Source: Streptomyces showdoensis
GTDB lineage: Bacteria > Actinomycetota > Actinomycetes > Streptomycetales > Streptomycetaceae
NCBI RefSeq assembly: GCF_039535475.1
Contig: NZ_BAAAXG010000026.1
Coordinates: 1,178,001 to 1,242,000, forward strand
DNA: 64,000 nucleotides
Direction of reading: 5' to 3'
Shown here: positions 53,426-64,000 of the stretch, piece by piece
How positions within the stretch are numbered: position 1 is the first letter of the stretch
Layout: each line of letters starts with the position of its first letter
Made by a program: the position numbers and the translations under genes
Notes under the pieces: model-generated
What the model was told of the DNA's origin: nothing
The model's input: only the letters and a program-made list of their open reading frames with translations
The model's database searches: none

Positions 53426-54180
53426 TCGGACGAGCCCGTCGACGGTATCTGCGTGCCCACGTAGTTCACCGGAGCGATCAGGAGCCACAGCACCGCCCCG
53501 CACACGAGCAGCGCCGGCCAGACCCCGGTCCAGCCGGCCAGCCACGGTGCCGCGAGCAGGAACGGCACGGCGTACCGGCGGAGGCGGCGCACGGCCCCCC
53601 GTACCGTCCAGCACTCCTCGTCCGAGTCCACCAGGCCGAAGCCCAGGCCGCCGACGACACCGCCCATGATCCCGGTGAGCAGCAGCGCGAAGCCGGTGGT
53701 GCCCCAGACGGACAGCCTCGTGAAGGCCTCGTCGCCCGCCCCGTTCGTCAGGGCGGCGGCCAGCGCGCCGATCGGCACGCACATCGACACCAGGTGCAGC
53801 AGCCGAGCCCAGTCCCACAGCCAGTCGGGCGGCCCGCCCAGGCCGTCGGGCAGCAGACCGGTCGCGGGCGGCGGGCCGGTGCCCGCGTCGGCGACCACGC
53901 CGGCCCGCACCCAGCGCCGCGCCCGGGCGAGCACCGTCACCCACGCCACCCCGCAGCCGAGCGCCGCCGTGCCGACGCCGAGCGCCCACCGCTGCCCGGC
54001 CGTGTTCGGATCCCACCAGAGCAGCAGCACCGCGAGATGGCCGAGCAGGACGGCGGCGGCCGCCGCCAGCCGGGCGCTCAGGAGGAAGCGCCGCGCGGTC
54101 CGTTCGGCGCGGTCCCCGTCGGCGTGCAGGCGCCGCACCTGCCACACCCGCACCGGTCTGCCCTCACGAGCCACCGCCAT
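53422..54180 (-). CDS. Integral membrane protein, hypothetical
   Basis: This encodes 252 residues from an ATG at 54180 behind a G-rich site; an ATG at 54195 would add five residues. About five or six hydrophobic segments are visible, for example A-A-A-A-V-L-L-G-H-L-A-V-L-L-L near residue 37, L-G-C-G-V-A-W-V-T-V-L, L-H-L-V-S-M-C-V-P-I-G-A-L, T-G-F-A-L-L-L-T-G-I-M-G-G-V-V and A-L-L-V-C-G-A-V-L-W. The family was not recognised. Divergent from the aldo/keto reductase at 54279. Confidence 0.65.
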   Translation of the reverse strand: MAVAREGRPVRVWQVRRLHADGDRAERTARRFLLSARLAAAAAVLLGHLAVLLLWWDPNTAGQRWALGVGTAALGCGVAWVTVLARARRWVRAGVVADAGTGPPPATGLLPDGLGGPPDWLWDWARLLHLVSMCVPIGALAAALTNGAGDEAFTRLSVWGTTGFALLLTGIMGGVVGGLGFGLVDSDEECWTVRGAVRRLRRYAVPFLLAAPWLAGWTGVWPALLVCGAVLWLLIAPVNYVGTQIPSTGSSD

Positions 54181-54278
54181 TCCCCCGCCCCCCATGCCGC
54201 TCACGATCACGTCCGACGCAGCGTACGACCGCGGAAAGCTGCTGGCCACAGCCCGCCGGACGGGAGATCATCCCCGCC

Positions 54279-55232
54279 ATGACCACAGACCTGACCGCTC
54301 CGCCCGCCCCCCTGTCCCTCCCCGCCGCCGCCGCGGGCACCTGGCTGCTCGGCGACCTCCCCGTCCGCCGCATCGGCTTCGGCACCATGCGACTGCCGCA
54401 GACCGGTGGCGCCCTCGTCGAGGACGCCGTGCCGAGGGACCGCGAGCAGGCGATCGGCGTCCTGCGCAGGGCAGTCGAGCTCGGCGTGAACCACCTGGAT
54501 ACCGCCGCTTTCTACTTCTCGCGCCTGCGCTCCGCCAACGAGCTCATCAACCGCGCGCTCGCCGGACCCTCGGGCCGGTACCCCGAGGACCTGGTCATCG
54601 CGACGAAGGTCGGCCCCGCGCGGGACGCCTCCGGCGCCTGGACCGAGCACGCCCGCACCCCGCGGGAGCTGCGCGCCCAGGTCGAGGAGAACCTGCGCCA
54701 GCTCGGCCGCGACCACCTCGACGTCGTGAACCTCCGGGTCCTCGGCACCGACTCCGTCGCCGAACGCTTCGGCGCCCTGGCCGAACTCCGCACGGCCGGC
54801 CTCATCCGCCACCTCGGCGTCTCCAACGTCACCCCCGAACAGCTCGAAGAGGCCCGGCGGATCGCGCCCGTGGTCTGCGTGCAGAACATGTACGGGATCG
54901 GAGTGCGCCCGGAGTACGCGGAGTTCGTGCGCCACTGCGGCGACCAGGGCATCGCGTTCGTGCCGTTCTACTCGATCGCCGCGGCGGGCCGTGAGGGCGG
55001 CACGACGGCCGCGCCGGAGCCGGCGGCGATCCTCGCCGTGGCCCGCGCGCACGACGCGACCCCGGCCCAGATCCGCCTCGCCTGGACCCTCCACCAGGGC
55101 CCCCACCTGCTCGCCATCCCCGGCACCGGCGACCTCGGCCACCTGGCGGACAACGTGGCGGCGGGCGCGCTGAAGCTGACCGAGGAGGATCTGGCCCTCC
55201 TGGCCGAGGCCCACGAACCGCCCGCGGCCTGA
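54279..55232 (+). CDS. Aldo/keto reductase
   Basis: This encodes 317 residues from the ATG at 54279. AKR features: I-G-F-G-T-M-R-L near residue 32, H-L-D-T-A-A-F-Y near residue 72 (catalytic Asp and Tyr), V-I-A-T-K-V-G (catalytic Lys) near residue 107 and the C-terminal coenzyme loop I-P-G-T-G near residue 285. It should reduce aldehydes or ketones with NADPH. The usual fourth residue (His in D-x-x-x-x-H-W) is replaced by N-L-R-V, as in some AKR subfamilies. No neighbour suggests the substrate. Confidence 0.9.
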   Translation: MTTDLTAPPAPLSLPAAAAGTWLLGDLPVRRIGFGTMRLPQTGGALVEDAVPRDREQAIGVLRRAVELGVNHLDTAAFYFSRLRSANELINRALAGPSGRYPEDLVIATKVGPARDASGAWTEHARTPRELRAQVEENLRQLGRDHLDVVNLRVLGTDSVAERFGALAELRTAGLIRHLGVSNVTPEQLEEARRIAPVVCVQNMYGIGVRPEYAEFVRHCGDQGIAFVPFYSIAAAGREGGTTAAPEPAAILAVARAHDATPAQIRLAWTLHQGPHLLAIPGTGDLGHLADNVAAGALKLTEEDLALLAEAHEPPAA

Positions 55233-55260
55233 GCTCCGCGGCGCCCTAGACTCCAGCCCC

Positions 55261-55992
55261 ATGACCTCTGCGAAGCCCACCCCCGCCCTCGTCTCCGACC
55301 TGGCCCCGACCGGCACCCTGCGCGCCTCGATCAACCTGGGCAACCCGGTCCTGGCCCAGGGCACGCCGGACGCCCCCGCCGGGATCACGGTGGACCTGGC
55401 CCGCGAGATCGGCGCCCGGCTCGGCGTCCCGGTGGAGCTGCTGTGCTTCGACGCGGCCCGCAAGTCGTACGAGGCGATGGCGACCGGCCGCGCCGACCTC
55501 TGCTTCCTCGCCGTCGAGCCGGCGCGCGAGGCGGAGGTCGCGTTCACGGCGCCGTACGTCGTCATCGAGGGCGTGTACGCGGTGCCGCGCGACTCCGCCC
55601 TGACGAGCCCCGAGGAGGTCGACGCCCCGGGCGTCCGCATCGGCGTGAAGGCGGGCTCGGCGTACGACCTCTACCTCACCCGCACCCTGCGCCACGCGAC
55701 GCTGGTGCGCGGCGAGGAGGGCGTCGACACGTTCGCCGCGCAGTCCCTGGAGGCGGGCGCGGGCATCCGCCAGCCGATGACCGCGTACGCGGCGGCACAC
55801 CCGGAGGTCCGCCTCCTCGACCCCCGCTTCATGCAGATCCGGCAGGCCGTGGGCACCCCGGTGACCCGCTCCGCGGAGACGGTCGCCTTCCTCCGCGCGA
55901 CGATCGGGGAACTGAAGACGAACGGCTTCGTGACGGCGTCCCTGGAACGAGCGGGCCAGGACACGGGCCTGCTGGCGGGCCCGGAGGCGTAA
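55261..55992 (+). CDS. Solute-binding-protein-fold protein without signal peptide
   Basis: This encodes 243 residues from the ATG at 55261, 28 bp after the reductase. The SBP_bac_3 fold is visible: G-T-L-R-A-S-I-N-L-G-N near residue 17, G-I-T-V-D-L-A-R-E-I-G-A-R-L-G near residue 40, and the hinge P-E-E-V-D-A-P-G-V-R-I-G-V-K-A-G-S near residue 120. There is no signal peptide or lipobox, and no permease or ATPase genes follow. It may act as a cytoplasmic sensor or as an enzyme derived from the fold. Confidence 0.8.
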   Translation: MTSAKPTPALVSDLAPTGTLRASINLGNPVLAQGTPDAPAGITVDLAREIGARLGVPVELLCFDAARKSYEAMATGRADLCFLAVEPAREAEVAFTAPYVVIEGVYAVPRDSALTSPEEVDAPGVRIGVKAGSAYDLYLTRTLRHATLVRGEEGVDTFAAQSLEAGAGIRQPMTAYAAAHPEVRLLDPRFMQIRQAVGTPVTRSAETVAFLRATIGELKTNGFVTASLERAGQDTGLLAGPEA

Positions 55993-56318
55993 CCGCCCGA
56001 ACCGCCCCGCCGCCCCCCGCCGGGCACTCCTCACCGGCCCCCGGGGGCGGCCACTCGGGCGGGCCCCGGCCTCCCGGGGCCGGCTTCCCCGGCGGCCCCG
56101 AAACTCCTCCGGAAACCGTCTCCCCCACCCCCCGAAATCCCCCCTCCACGCCCCCTGACTCCCCCTCCACGCCCCGCCCCACCCCCTCCCGGCAAGGGGC
56201 GCCCACACCCCCTCCCGAACGCCCGCCCAGACCCCGCCCAGACCTCCCCCGCAACACCTCTGACCTGGGATTTCTCCCTCAACTCCCCTACCGTTCAACG
56301 GAGACGGAAGGGGACCGC
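55993..56318. other. C-rich intergenic region, 326 bp
   Basis: The plus strand is strongly C-rich (for example CCCCCTCCACGCC-type runs near 56140-56210), with few conserved features. It ends in the leader of the methyltransferase gene with CGGAGACGGAAGGGG. No gene or clear promoter was seen; the asymmetry may form unusual DNA structures. Confidence 0.6.
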
Positions 56319-57062
56319 ATGAACCGTACGGACCGCACGGCCCACACCACCCGCACGACCCGCACCACCGAGGACGTCCTCCGCCTCCTGGACGGCCTGT
56401 TCGCGCAGGACGTCGACAAGTGGCAGGGCTTCTACGACGACCGCTCGCGCCCGGTGCCGTTCTTCGTGCCGAAGCCGGACGAGAACCTGGTCGGGTACCT
56501 CGACGGCGGCCTCGTCCCAACCGGCGGGCGCGCCCTCGACCTCGGCTGCGGTCCCGGCCGGAACGCGCTGCACCTCGCCGAACGGGGCTTCCGCGTCGAC
56601 GCGGTGGACCTCTCGCCGGGGGCCCTCGCCTGGGCCCGCGAGCGCGCCCAGGAGGCCGGCCGGGACGTCCGGTTCCTCCACGGGGACGCGTTCGCCCCGG
56701 AGACGGACGCCGCGCTCGACGGCCCGTACGACCTGATCTACGACTCGGGCTGCTTCCACCACCTCGCGCCCCACCGCCGCGTCACCTACCTCGCCTTCCT
56801 CTCCCGCCACCTCGCCCCCGGCGGCCACTTCGCCCTCACCTGCTTCGCCGCCGGCCCCGGCGGCATGGGCTCCGAACTCCCCGACCCCGCCTTCTACCGC
56901 GACCGCTCCCTCCACGGCGGCCTCGCCTACACGGCCGAGGCGCTCCGCGAGGTCTTCGACGCCTTCGAACCCGTCGACCTGCGCCGCATGCGCGACGAGA
57001 CACCGAGCTCCCCCCTCTTCGGCGAGCCCTTCCTGTGGACGGGGCTTTTCCGCCGCAGCTAG
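56319..57062 (+). CDS. SAM-dependent class I methyltransferase
   Basis: This encodes 247 residues from the ATG at 56319. After a Thr/Arg-rich start, motif I is A-L-D-L-G-C-G-P-G-R-N-A near residue 72, followed by V-D-A-V-D-L-S-P and, near residue 145, D-S-G-C-F-H-H-L. This resembles small-molecule methyltransferases of the thiopurine or tellurite-resistance type. The substrate is unknown, and no neighbours give a clue. Confidence 0.88.
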   Translation: MNRTDRTAHTTRTTRTTEDVLRLLDGLFAQDVDKWQGFYDDRSRPVPFFVPKPDENLVGYLDGGLVPTGGRALDLGCGPGRNALHLAERGFRVDAVDLSPGALAWARERAQEAGRDVRFLHGDAFAPETDAALDGPYDLIYDSGCFHHLAPHRRVTYLAFLSRHLAPGGHFALTCFAAGPGGMGSELPDPAFYRDRSLHGGLAYTAEALREVFDAFEPVDLRRMRDETPSSPLFGEPFLWTGLFRRS

Positions 57063-57154
57063 CACCGTCCCGCAGCCGGCACCGTCCCACGGGAAGGGGC
57101 GGGGCCGCCGGAATCCGATGGCGCTCCCGCCCCGTCGCCTCCTACGCTCCGCCC

Positions 57155-57493
57155 ATGCGCTACGCCAAGACCTCGTTCGTCTGTCTGCCGTGCCGGGCGT
57201 CGTACAAGCAGCCGTACCTCGACATCACCCGGGAGCGGCGCTGTCCGCGCTGCGCGCGCGTGATGATCCACGCCGGTTCGGCGTTCGCGCCGCCCCGACG
57301 GCGGGACCTCGCGGCCTGGCGGGCGCTGTCGGTGGTGCTGAACGCGGGCATCGGCTTCCACAAGAGCTGCTGCGGCGGCCCGGGTTGGCGCCCCCGCACC
57401 CTCCGCGAGGTCAAGGAGCGCAGCGCCCACGCCCGCCGCACCGGCGAGCCCCTGGCCCGTGCCCTGCTGCACTACGAGGTGCCCGCGGGCTGA
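57155..57493 (+). CDS. Small zinc-ribbon-like protein
   Basis: This encodes 112 residues from the ATG at 57155. Two CxxC pairs near the N-terminus (F-V-C-L-P-C-R at residues 9-15 and R-C-P-R-C-A-R near residue 32) would hold one zinc. A basic, helical C-terminal half follows, with a further C-C in K-S-C-C-G-G. Similar short proteins occur in Streptomyces without known function; a role in DNA, RNA or protein binding is a guess. Confidence 0.7.
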   Translation: MRYAKTSFVCLPCRASYKQPYLDITRERRCPRCARVMIHAGSAFAPPRRRDLAAWRALSVVLNAGIGFHKSCCGGPGWRPRTLREVKERSAHARRTGEPLARALLHYEVPAG

Positions 57494-57542
57494 GCTCCGG
57501 GGCGGTCGCGCCCGCGGAGGCGGGGCGGTCGCCCCGGGGCGG

Positions 57543-58013
57543 TCACATCGTGCGGAGGTGGTCGGCCAGCCGGTCGTACTGCTCCCTCACCCCCGCCTCC
57601 ATGCCCGCCGCCAGCGCCTGGTCCCGGGTCTCCGTGGACGGCCAGAAGGAGGTGCTGGTCAGCGCGGTGCCGCCGTCCGGGGTCGCGTCGAAGGCGAGGA
57701 TCACGCGGACCGGCTCGGCGCCCGGCATCTGCTCGAAGACCTCCGAGTAGACGATCCGCTCGCTCGGCACGATCTCCTCGTACGTGCCCGAGAAGACGAT
57801 CTCCTGCCCGTCGGGGGCCCGCTGCCCCCAGCGCCAGGCGCCGCCCGGCCTCAGGTCGACCTCGCAGACGGACATGGTCAGGCCCGAGACGCCGTACCAC
57901 GCGCGGACGTGCTCGGGCCGCGTCCAGGCCTCCCAGACCCGCGAGACGGGCGCTTCGAAGGTGCGGGTGATGACCAGCTCGCGTTCCGCCGGTGTCGTCA
58001 GCAGCGTGATCAT
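57543..58013 (-). CDS. AHSA1/SRPBCC family protein
   Basis: This encodes 156 residues from an ATG at 58013. The START-like AHSA1 pattern is plain: I-T-R-T-F-E-A-P-V-S-R-V-W-E-A-W near residue 15, W-R-W-G-Q-R-A-P-D-G near residue 60 and, towards the end, the W-P-S-T-E-T-R-D-Q-A-L-A-A-G-M-E helix. Members bind hydrophobic ligands and often follow an ArsR regulator gene, which is missing here. A TGAACATGTTCA palindrome lies about 100 bp upstream. Confidence 0.88.
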   Translation of the reverse strand: MITLLTTPAERELVITRTFEAPVSRVWEAWTRPEHVRAWYGVSGLTMSVCEVDLRPGGAWRWGQRAPDGQEIVFSGTYEEIVPSERIVYSEVFEQMPGAEPVRVILAFDATPDGGTALTSTSFWPSTETRDQALAAGMEAGVREQYDRLADHLRTM

Positions 58014-58113
58014 GAGATCTCTCCCGCTTCCGGCCGGGCCCCCGGGCTTCCGGGTCCGGCCCTCTCCACCAGGATCGCCCCCCGGGCCCGCTCCAGCGAG
58101 CCTGGCAATGCAG

Positions 58114-58125
58114 TGAACATGTTCA
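58114..58125. promoter_or_regulatory. TGAACATGTTCA palindrome
   Basis: A perfect 12-bp palindrome lies in the 201-bp gap between the divergent AHSA1 gene (58013) and secreted-protein gene (58215). Placement between divergent starts and the AT-rich centre fit a dimeric regulator site. Confidence 0.45.
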
Positions 58126-58214
58126 ACGATCAAGCGCTATGGTGCTCCCACGCGGCCCGCGATCACCAACGCGAGCAGGCGCCGCGTCTTTCTGACCTGT
58201 GGGGGGTCCTTCTG

Positions 58215-59894
58215 ATGCGCTCGAAGCGCACCCTGCCGCATGCCCTCGTGCGTGCGGCCACCGTATTCGCCCTGTCGGCGGGCGTCGCCCTGCCCGCCGT
58301 CATCACGGCTCCGACCGCGTACGCGGCGACCGTCAGCCGGACGACCACGCTGGACGACGGCCGGCTGACCGTCGACGGTCTGCCGAACGACGCCCTGTGG
58401 ATCAAGGTGAGCGTGCTCGCCTCCGCCGCCCCGGACGCCGCCGTGCTCGCCTCGACGGACGAGCTCACGCTCTCCGCCTACGCCGCCTGGACCACCGAGG
58501 CGCCGATCCGGCTCCCCGAGGGCACCGCCCTCGGGGACTACCCGCTCGCCGTCGAGTACCGGCTGCCCGGCGGCACCGTGCAGCGCTGGACCGGCGGCTC
58601 CTTCGGCTACCGGCTGCACACCGGCGTCTCGGCCGCCTCGTTCGACCGCACGACCACCAGCTACGACAGCCGGGACGTCGTCCTGTCCGGCAAGGCCACC
58701 ACCTGGAACCCGGCCACGGACACCACCGGCCCGGCCGCCGAGGGCACCACGGTCAAGGTCGTGCTGAACCTGACCGACGCCTACGCCAGGCCCCAGTCCC
58801 GGACCCTGGCCGTCGCCACCGCCGCGGACGGCACGTTCACGTTGCCCGTCACCGCCGACGACGAGATCACCGGCGGTACCGCCGAGGTCGTGCCGGCGTC
58901 CACCGACACCGACCCGGCGGCCGCGCGCCCGCTGCCCGCCGTGGGGGTGGAGAAGCTCAAGTACCGGGTCACCTCGGACACCGACCGGTTCCGCGTCGCC
59001 GCCGGTACGGACGTCAGGGTCTCGGGCCGGGTGGAGCGCCTGACCACGGAGGGCTGGCGGAGCTTCGGCGGGATCCCGGTGGTCACCGTCTCCGGCGAGC
59101 CGTACCCGTACACCAAGGTGATCACCCCGATCGGCAGCGGCACCACGACGGCCGACGGCGACTTCTCGTACCCCGTCCGGGCCCAGTACTCGACGCACCG
59201 GCTGTACACGCTGCCGAAGCCGTCGGTCTACTTCGACCGGAACGCGACCTACCCGTCCGCCACCGCCGACATCGCCGTGCCGCAGCAGTTCACGTACGCC
59301 GGCGCCACGATGACGCTCGACGAGTACGGCTGGGTGAAGGCCCGAGGACGCCTGGGGAACGGCTCCACGTACTGCGACACGAAGCCCGACTGGGTCGCCC
59401 TCCAGGTCTCCCTGGACAACGGACGCACCTTCCGCACCCTGAAGTCCGGGTACGTCGACACCGGCTGCTGGTACGACTTCGGCGCCTGGGGCTACGTCAA
59501 CGCGGTCTACCGGATCTACCACCCGGAGAGCGACCGCTACGTCGCCAAGAACACCGCGAACGTGCGCCTCTCCCGCATCGAGACCCGGATCGTCAACGTC
59601 ACCTACAGCCCCTTGCGGCCGCGGGTCAACGGCAAGATGACCGTCAAGGGCCTCGTGCAGCAGAAGGTGAACGGCGTCTGGAAGGCCATGCCCGGCGCGC
59701 GGCTGACGCTCTACGTCAAGCCGAAGGGCGACCCGAACTGGTACTGGGCGGCCAGGAACATCGCCACCGGCTCCACCGGCGCGTTCACCGTCACCACCGC
59801 CAACTACGGCGACGGCACCTGGGGTCTGGGGCTGCAGTCCAAGGCCGGTTACTTCTACAGCGAGTCGAGGAACTTCTATGTCGATGCGCGCTGA
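58215..59894 (+). CDS. Secreted Ig-like beta-domain protein
   Basis: This encodes 559 residues from the ATG at 58215, following GGGGGGTCC. A signal peptide covers about 1-38 (K-R-T-L-P, then a hydrophobic core, ending A-Y-A-A). The rest is beta-rich, with repeated Ig-like units (D-G-T-F-T-L-P-V-T, D-G-D-F-S-Y-P-V, S-T-G-A-F-T-V-T-T) of the type seen in calcium-regulated or wall-bound actinobacterial proteins. Two cysteines near residues 390-420 may bridge. The next gene begins inside its last codons, so the two are co-translated. Confidence 0.8.
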   Translation: MRSKRTLPHALVRAATVFALSAGVALPAVITAPTAYAATVSRTTTLDDGRLTVDGLPNDALWIKVSVLASAAPDAAVLASTDELTLSAYAAWTTEAPIRLPEGTALGDYPLAVEYRLPGGTVQRWTGGSFGYRLHTGVSAASFDRTTTSYDSRDVVLSGKATTWNPATDTTGPAAEGTTVKVVLNLTDAYARPQSRTLAVATAADGTFTLPVTADDEITGGTAEVVPASTDTDPAAARPLPAVGVEKLKYRVTSDTDRFRVAAGTDVRVSGRVERLTTEGWRSFGGIPVVTVSGEPYPYTKVITPIGSGTTTADGDFSYPVRAQYSTHRLYTLPKPSVYFDRNATYPSATADIAVPQQFTYAGATMTLDEYGWVKARGRLGNGSTYCDTKPDWVALQVSLDNGRTFRTLKSGYVDTGCWYDFGAWGYVNAVYRIYHPESDRYVAKNTANVRLSRIETRIVNVTYSPLRPRVNGKMTVKGLVQQKVNGVWKAMPGARLTLYVKPKGDPNWYWAARNIATGSTGAFTVTTANYGDGTWGLGLQSKAGYFYSESRNFYVDAR

Positions 59895-61535
59895 CCTCCG
59901 CCGGCTCTCCGCCGTCTCGCTCGTCACGGCGCTCGCCCTGGGCGCCGGGGCGGCCCCCGCCCTCGCCGAGGAGCCCGCTCCGGCCCCCCGCCACCGTGGG
60001 CATCGGCCGGGCCGTCACCGTCGACACCCAGCGGGGCACCTTCCGGGTCACCGCCTGGACCGACGCACCGCAGGCCACCGTCACCGCGGTGTCCGCCAAG
60101 GTCCGGAAGGGCGACACCGTCCTCGCCGACCTGCCCGCGCTCGTCCAGGACCCCGCCAACAAGGGCCTGTTCGCGCTGCCCGTGGAGTCCACCCTCAAGC
60201 TCACCGAGGACGGCGGCACGCTGCCGGAGCTCGGGAGGTACGCGATCGACGTGACGGCCACGGACTCCCTCGGGAACACCGTCACCCGGGCGAACGCCGG
60301 CACGCTCGACTTCACGCTGCGGCCGAGCCTGACCCGGTTCACCGCCGGCTTCGCCACCTGGGCCGACCGGAACGGACACCCGGCGGGCACCCTGACCGGC
60401 ATCCAGCCGGGATCCGGCGACCAGGTCCCGCTGTCCGGCCGCTCCGTCTCCATCGAGCGCTGGGCGGACGACGCCCCCGCTCGGCTCCGCCATGACGGCC
60501 GCCGACGGCACCTTCGCCGCCGAGCCGATCCCGGTGGTCACGCGCTGGGACGCGTACCGGGCCGAGTTCAGCGAGAACAGCGACCAGGTTCACGGCACCA
60601 CCGCGACCTACGACTCCGTCGACGTGCGGACCAGGACGATGGCGATCACCGCCGCCGCCGACCGGCCGATCGCGGCGAACGGGGAGACCGTCACGCTCAC
60701 CGGCCGGGTCACCGACCCGGTGGACGGCTCCCCCGTCGCCGACGAGCCGCTGGAGGCGCTCCTGGGCGGCGGGGTCCCGAAGCCCGTGCGCACCGACTCC
60801 GACGGCCGGTTCTCCGTGCGGCTGGTCGCCGCTCCGGGCCCGGACAGCACCGGCTGGAGCGTGCGGGGCACGAGCATGTTCCAGGACGGGCTGTACGCGA
60901 GCGGTCCGCTGGCCCTGCCGAAGGACACCCGGACGACCCTCACGGCCTACCGGCTCGGCGGCGACGGACGTCTCTCCGTGTACGGCCAGTTCCGCTCCCC
61001 GTACGAGAGCTGGGCGGGCTACACGACCGACCAGACGGTGCTCCTGGAGCAGTCGCCGGACGGGCAGAACGGCTGGAGGAAGGTCGCCTCGACCACCCTC
61101 TCCACCAACGTGCGCGTGTCGTTCGGCCTCGGCCTGACCACCAAGGGCGGCTGGTTCCGGCTCCGCACGGTCGGCACGTCGATGTACGCCGGGTCCCTCA
61201 GCCGGACCTTCCACGCGGCCCGCACCTCCACCCGCGTCCTGGCCGTGGACGCGACCCCGGAGCCGGTCCGCAAGGGCGCCGAGATCACGGTGACGGGCAC
61301 GGTGCAGCACGACCTGGCGGGCTGGAAGCCGCTGGCCAACCAGCCGGTGCAGCTGCGCTTCGCCGCATGGGGCTCGAAGACGTGGAAGACCGTCGCCTGG
61401 GGCCGCACCAACGCCGCGGGCAGGACGAGCCTGAAGGCGCGGACCTCGGTGGACGGGACGTACACGATCGTCTACGTCGGTGACGCGTCGCACTTCGACG
61501 CGGCCGGCAAGGGCGACTACGTCGACGTCCGCTGA
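59878..61535 (+). pseudogene. Secreted Ig-like protein with two +1 frameshifts
   Basis: From ATG 59878 (or 59884) there is a good signal peptide (A-V-S-L-V-T-A-L-A-L-G-A-G-A-A-P-A-L-A). The frame is lost at the six-C run at 59984-59989; removing one C gives A-T-V-G-I-G-R-A-V-T-V-D-T-Q. It is lost again at the five-C run at 60474-60478; removing one C resumes A-M-T-A-A-D-G-T-F and continues to the stop at 61535. The repaired product, about 550 residues, resembles the preceding gene, with units such as D-G-R-F-S-V-R-L and A-G-R-T-S-L-K-A. Both shifts at C-runs suggest possible sequencing errors. Confidence 0.75.
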
Positions 61536-61565
61536 CGCCCGGCGGGCGGAGGCCCGCACATGACC

Positions 61566-61601
61566 GAAGGGCGGCACCCCCGCTGGGGGGTGCCGCCCTT
61601 C
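61566..61601. terminator. Bidirectional terminator
   Basis: GAAGGGCGGCACCCCC (61566-61581) pairs perfectly with 61586-61601 around a GCTG loop, between the convergent secreted-protein and groEL genes. Confidence 0.9.
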
Positions 61602-61639
61602 GTCGCGTTCAGCGATGAACGACCGATCCTCTACGAGGA

Positions 61640-63619
<1,980 letters not shown>

Positions 63620-63826
63620 TCAGGCGGTGGCGAGCTTGACCATGTCCGCCTGCGGACCCTTCTGGCCCTGCGAGATCTCGAACTCGACCCGCTGCCCTTC
63701 TTCAAGGGTGCGGTAGCCGTCCATCTGGATCGCGCTGTAGTGGACGAAAACATCCGCACCACCGTCGACCGCGATGAAGCCGTAGCCCTTCTCCGCGTTG
63801 AACCACTTGACGGTGCCCTGAGCCAT
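63620..63826 (-). CDS. Cold-shock protein, CspA family
   Basis: This encodes 68 residues from an ATG at 63826. The cold-shock domain is complete: [15 protein letters not shown] (RNP-1) near residue 4 and V-F-V-H-Y-S-A-I (RNP-2) near residue 26. It binds single-stranded RNA and DNA as a chaperone. The 174 bp upstream to the window edge hold no gene and would form its long leader and promoter. The short 5' spacing includes TAGGGGAGTTAGGC just before the ATG. Confidence 0.96.
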   Translation of the reverse strand: MAQGTVKWFNAEKGYGFIAVDGGADVFVHYSAIQMDGYRTLEEGQRVEFEISQGQKGPQADMVKLATA

Positions 63827-64000
63827 GCCTAACTCCCCTATTACTGGCCCTTGCGCGGGACCGCACTTCGCGGACCCGGGTCAGACCCTGCGCCGGAACG
63901 CGTCGACCGCGGCTGAATGTATCTGCCCAACTGCCCTCTGCAACAGGTCAATCCGACGAGAATTCTGGGCACGCCGGAAAGGGGAATTGGGGAGAATCCC

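Overview
The window is high-GC (about 73%) actinobacterial DNA. Codon use is strongly GC3-biased, GTG starts are common, and 4-bp ATGA/GTGA gene overlaps are frequent. The gene content points to Streptomyces: a WhiJ-like XRE/DUF397/ATP-binding cassette, a groEL ending in a GGMPGG tail with CIRCE elements, and mycothiol-type DinB proteins. No rRNA, tRNA, CRISPR array, phage or insertion sequence was recognised.

Layout. 1-7.98 kb: the end of a PIG-L deacetylase; a HEAT-repeat protein plus a MerR regulator with its own HEAT tail, behind a MerR-type promoter with a 19-bp spacer; a DUF4097 protein behind nested palindromes; two SMI1/KNR4 proteins; the WhiJ-like cassette; a DHFR/RibD-like reductase and a GNAT acetyltransferase. 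8.1-12.1 kb: a very large secreted repeat protein. 12.1-16.4 kb: a TetR-centred group (MBL hydrolase, pirin, MFS pump, frameshifted TetR) with matching operators, then tpx. 16.4-20.5 kb: a Ser/Gly/Val repeat mini-protein, a covalent-flavin oxidoreductase, an orphan PIN toxin with an apparent antitoxin remnant, a LysE exporter and small proteins.

20.6-41.1 kb is the most interesting part, a candidate biosynthetic gene cluster on the minus strand. From a promoter near 38.35 kb, thirteen closely packed genes encode a MaoC protein, two SAM methyltransferases, an AurF-like diiron N-oxygenase, a class II aaRS-like amino acid:[carrier protein] ligase, AcpS, a free carrier protein, and a complete SAM regeneration cycle (MetK, adenosine-kinase-like PfkB, MetH, MetF, AhcY), ending with a DinB/maleylpyruvate-isomerase-like protein. 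Next, beyond a hairpin, lies a single-module NRPS of A-Ox-T-TE layout whose pocket residues resemble those of glutamine-activating indigoidine synthetases. Upstream lie a Cys/Met-metabolism PLP enzyme and a 14-TM exporter with CsoR-like operators. The genes suggest a carrier-tethered, N-oxidised and multiply methylated amino-acid product, possibly joined to a glutamine-derived pyridinone; the product is inference.

41.3-64 kb: an HD-domain protein, a chloramphenicol-efflux-like MFS pump with a structured leader, two secreted proteins (one a paralogue of the 8-12 kb giant, with three identical DNA blocks), a MurR/RpiR-murQ-PTS EIIBC operon for MurNAc use, a secreted tripeptidyl-peptidase-like hydrolase, an aldo/keto reductase, a cytosolic solute-binding protein, a methyltransferase, an AHSA1 protein, a tandem pair of secreted proteins (the second with two frameshifts), groEL with two CIRCE boxes, and a cold-shock gene.

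Three apparent frameshifts (one in the TetR gene, two in the second secreted gene) each fit one extra C in a C-run, so base-calling error should be excluded before these genes are called dead.
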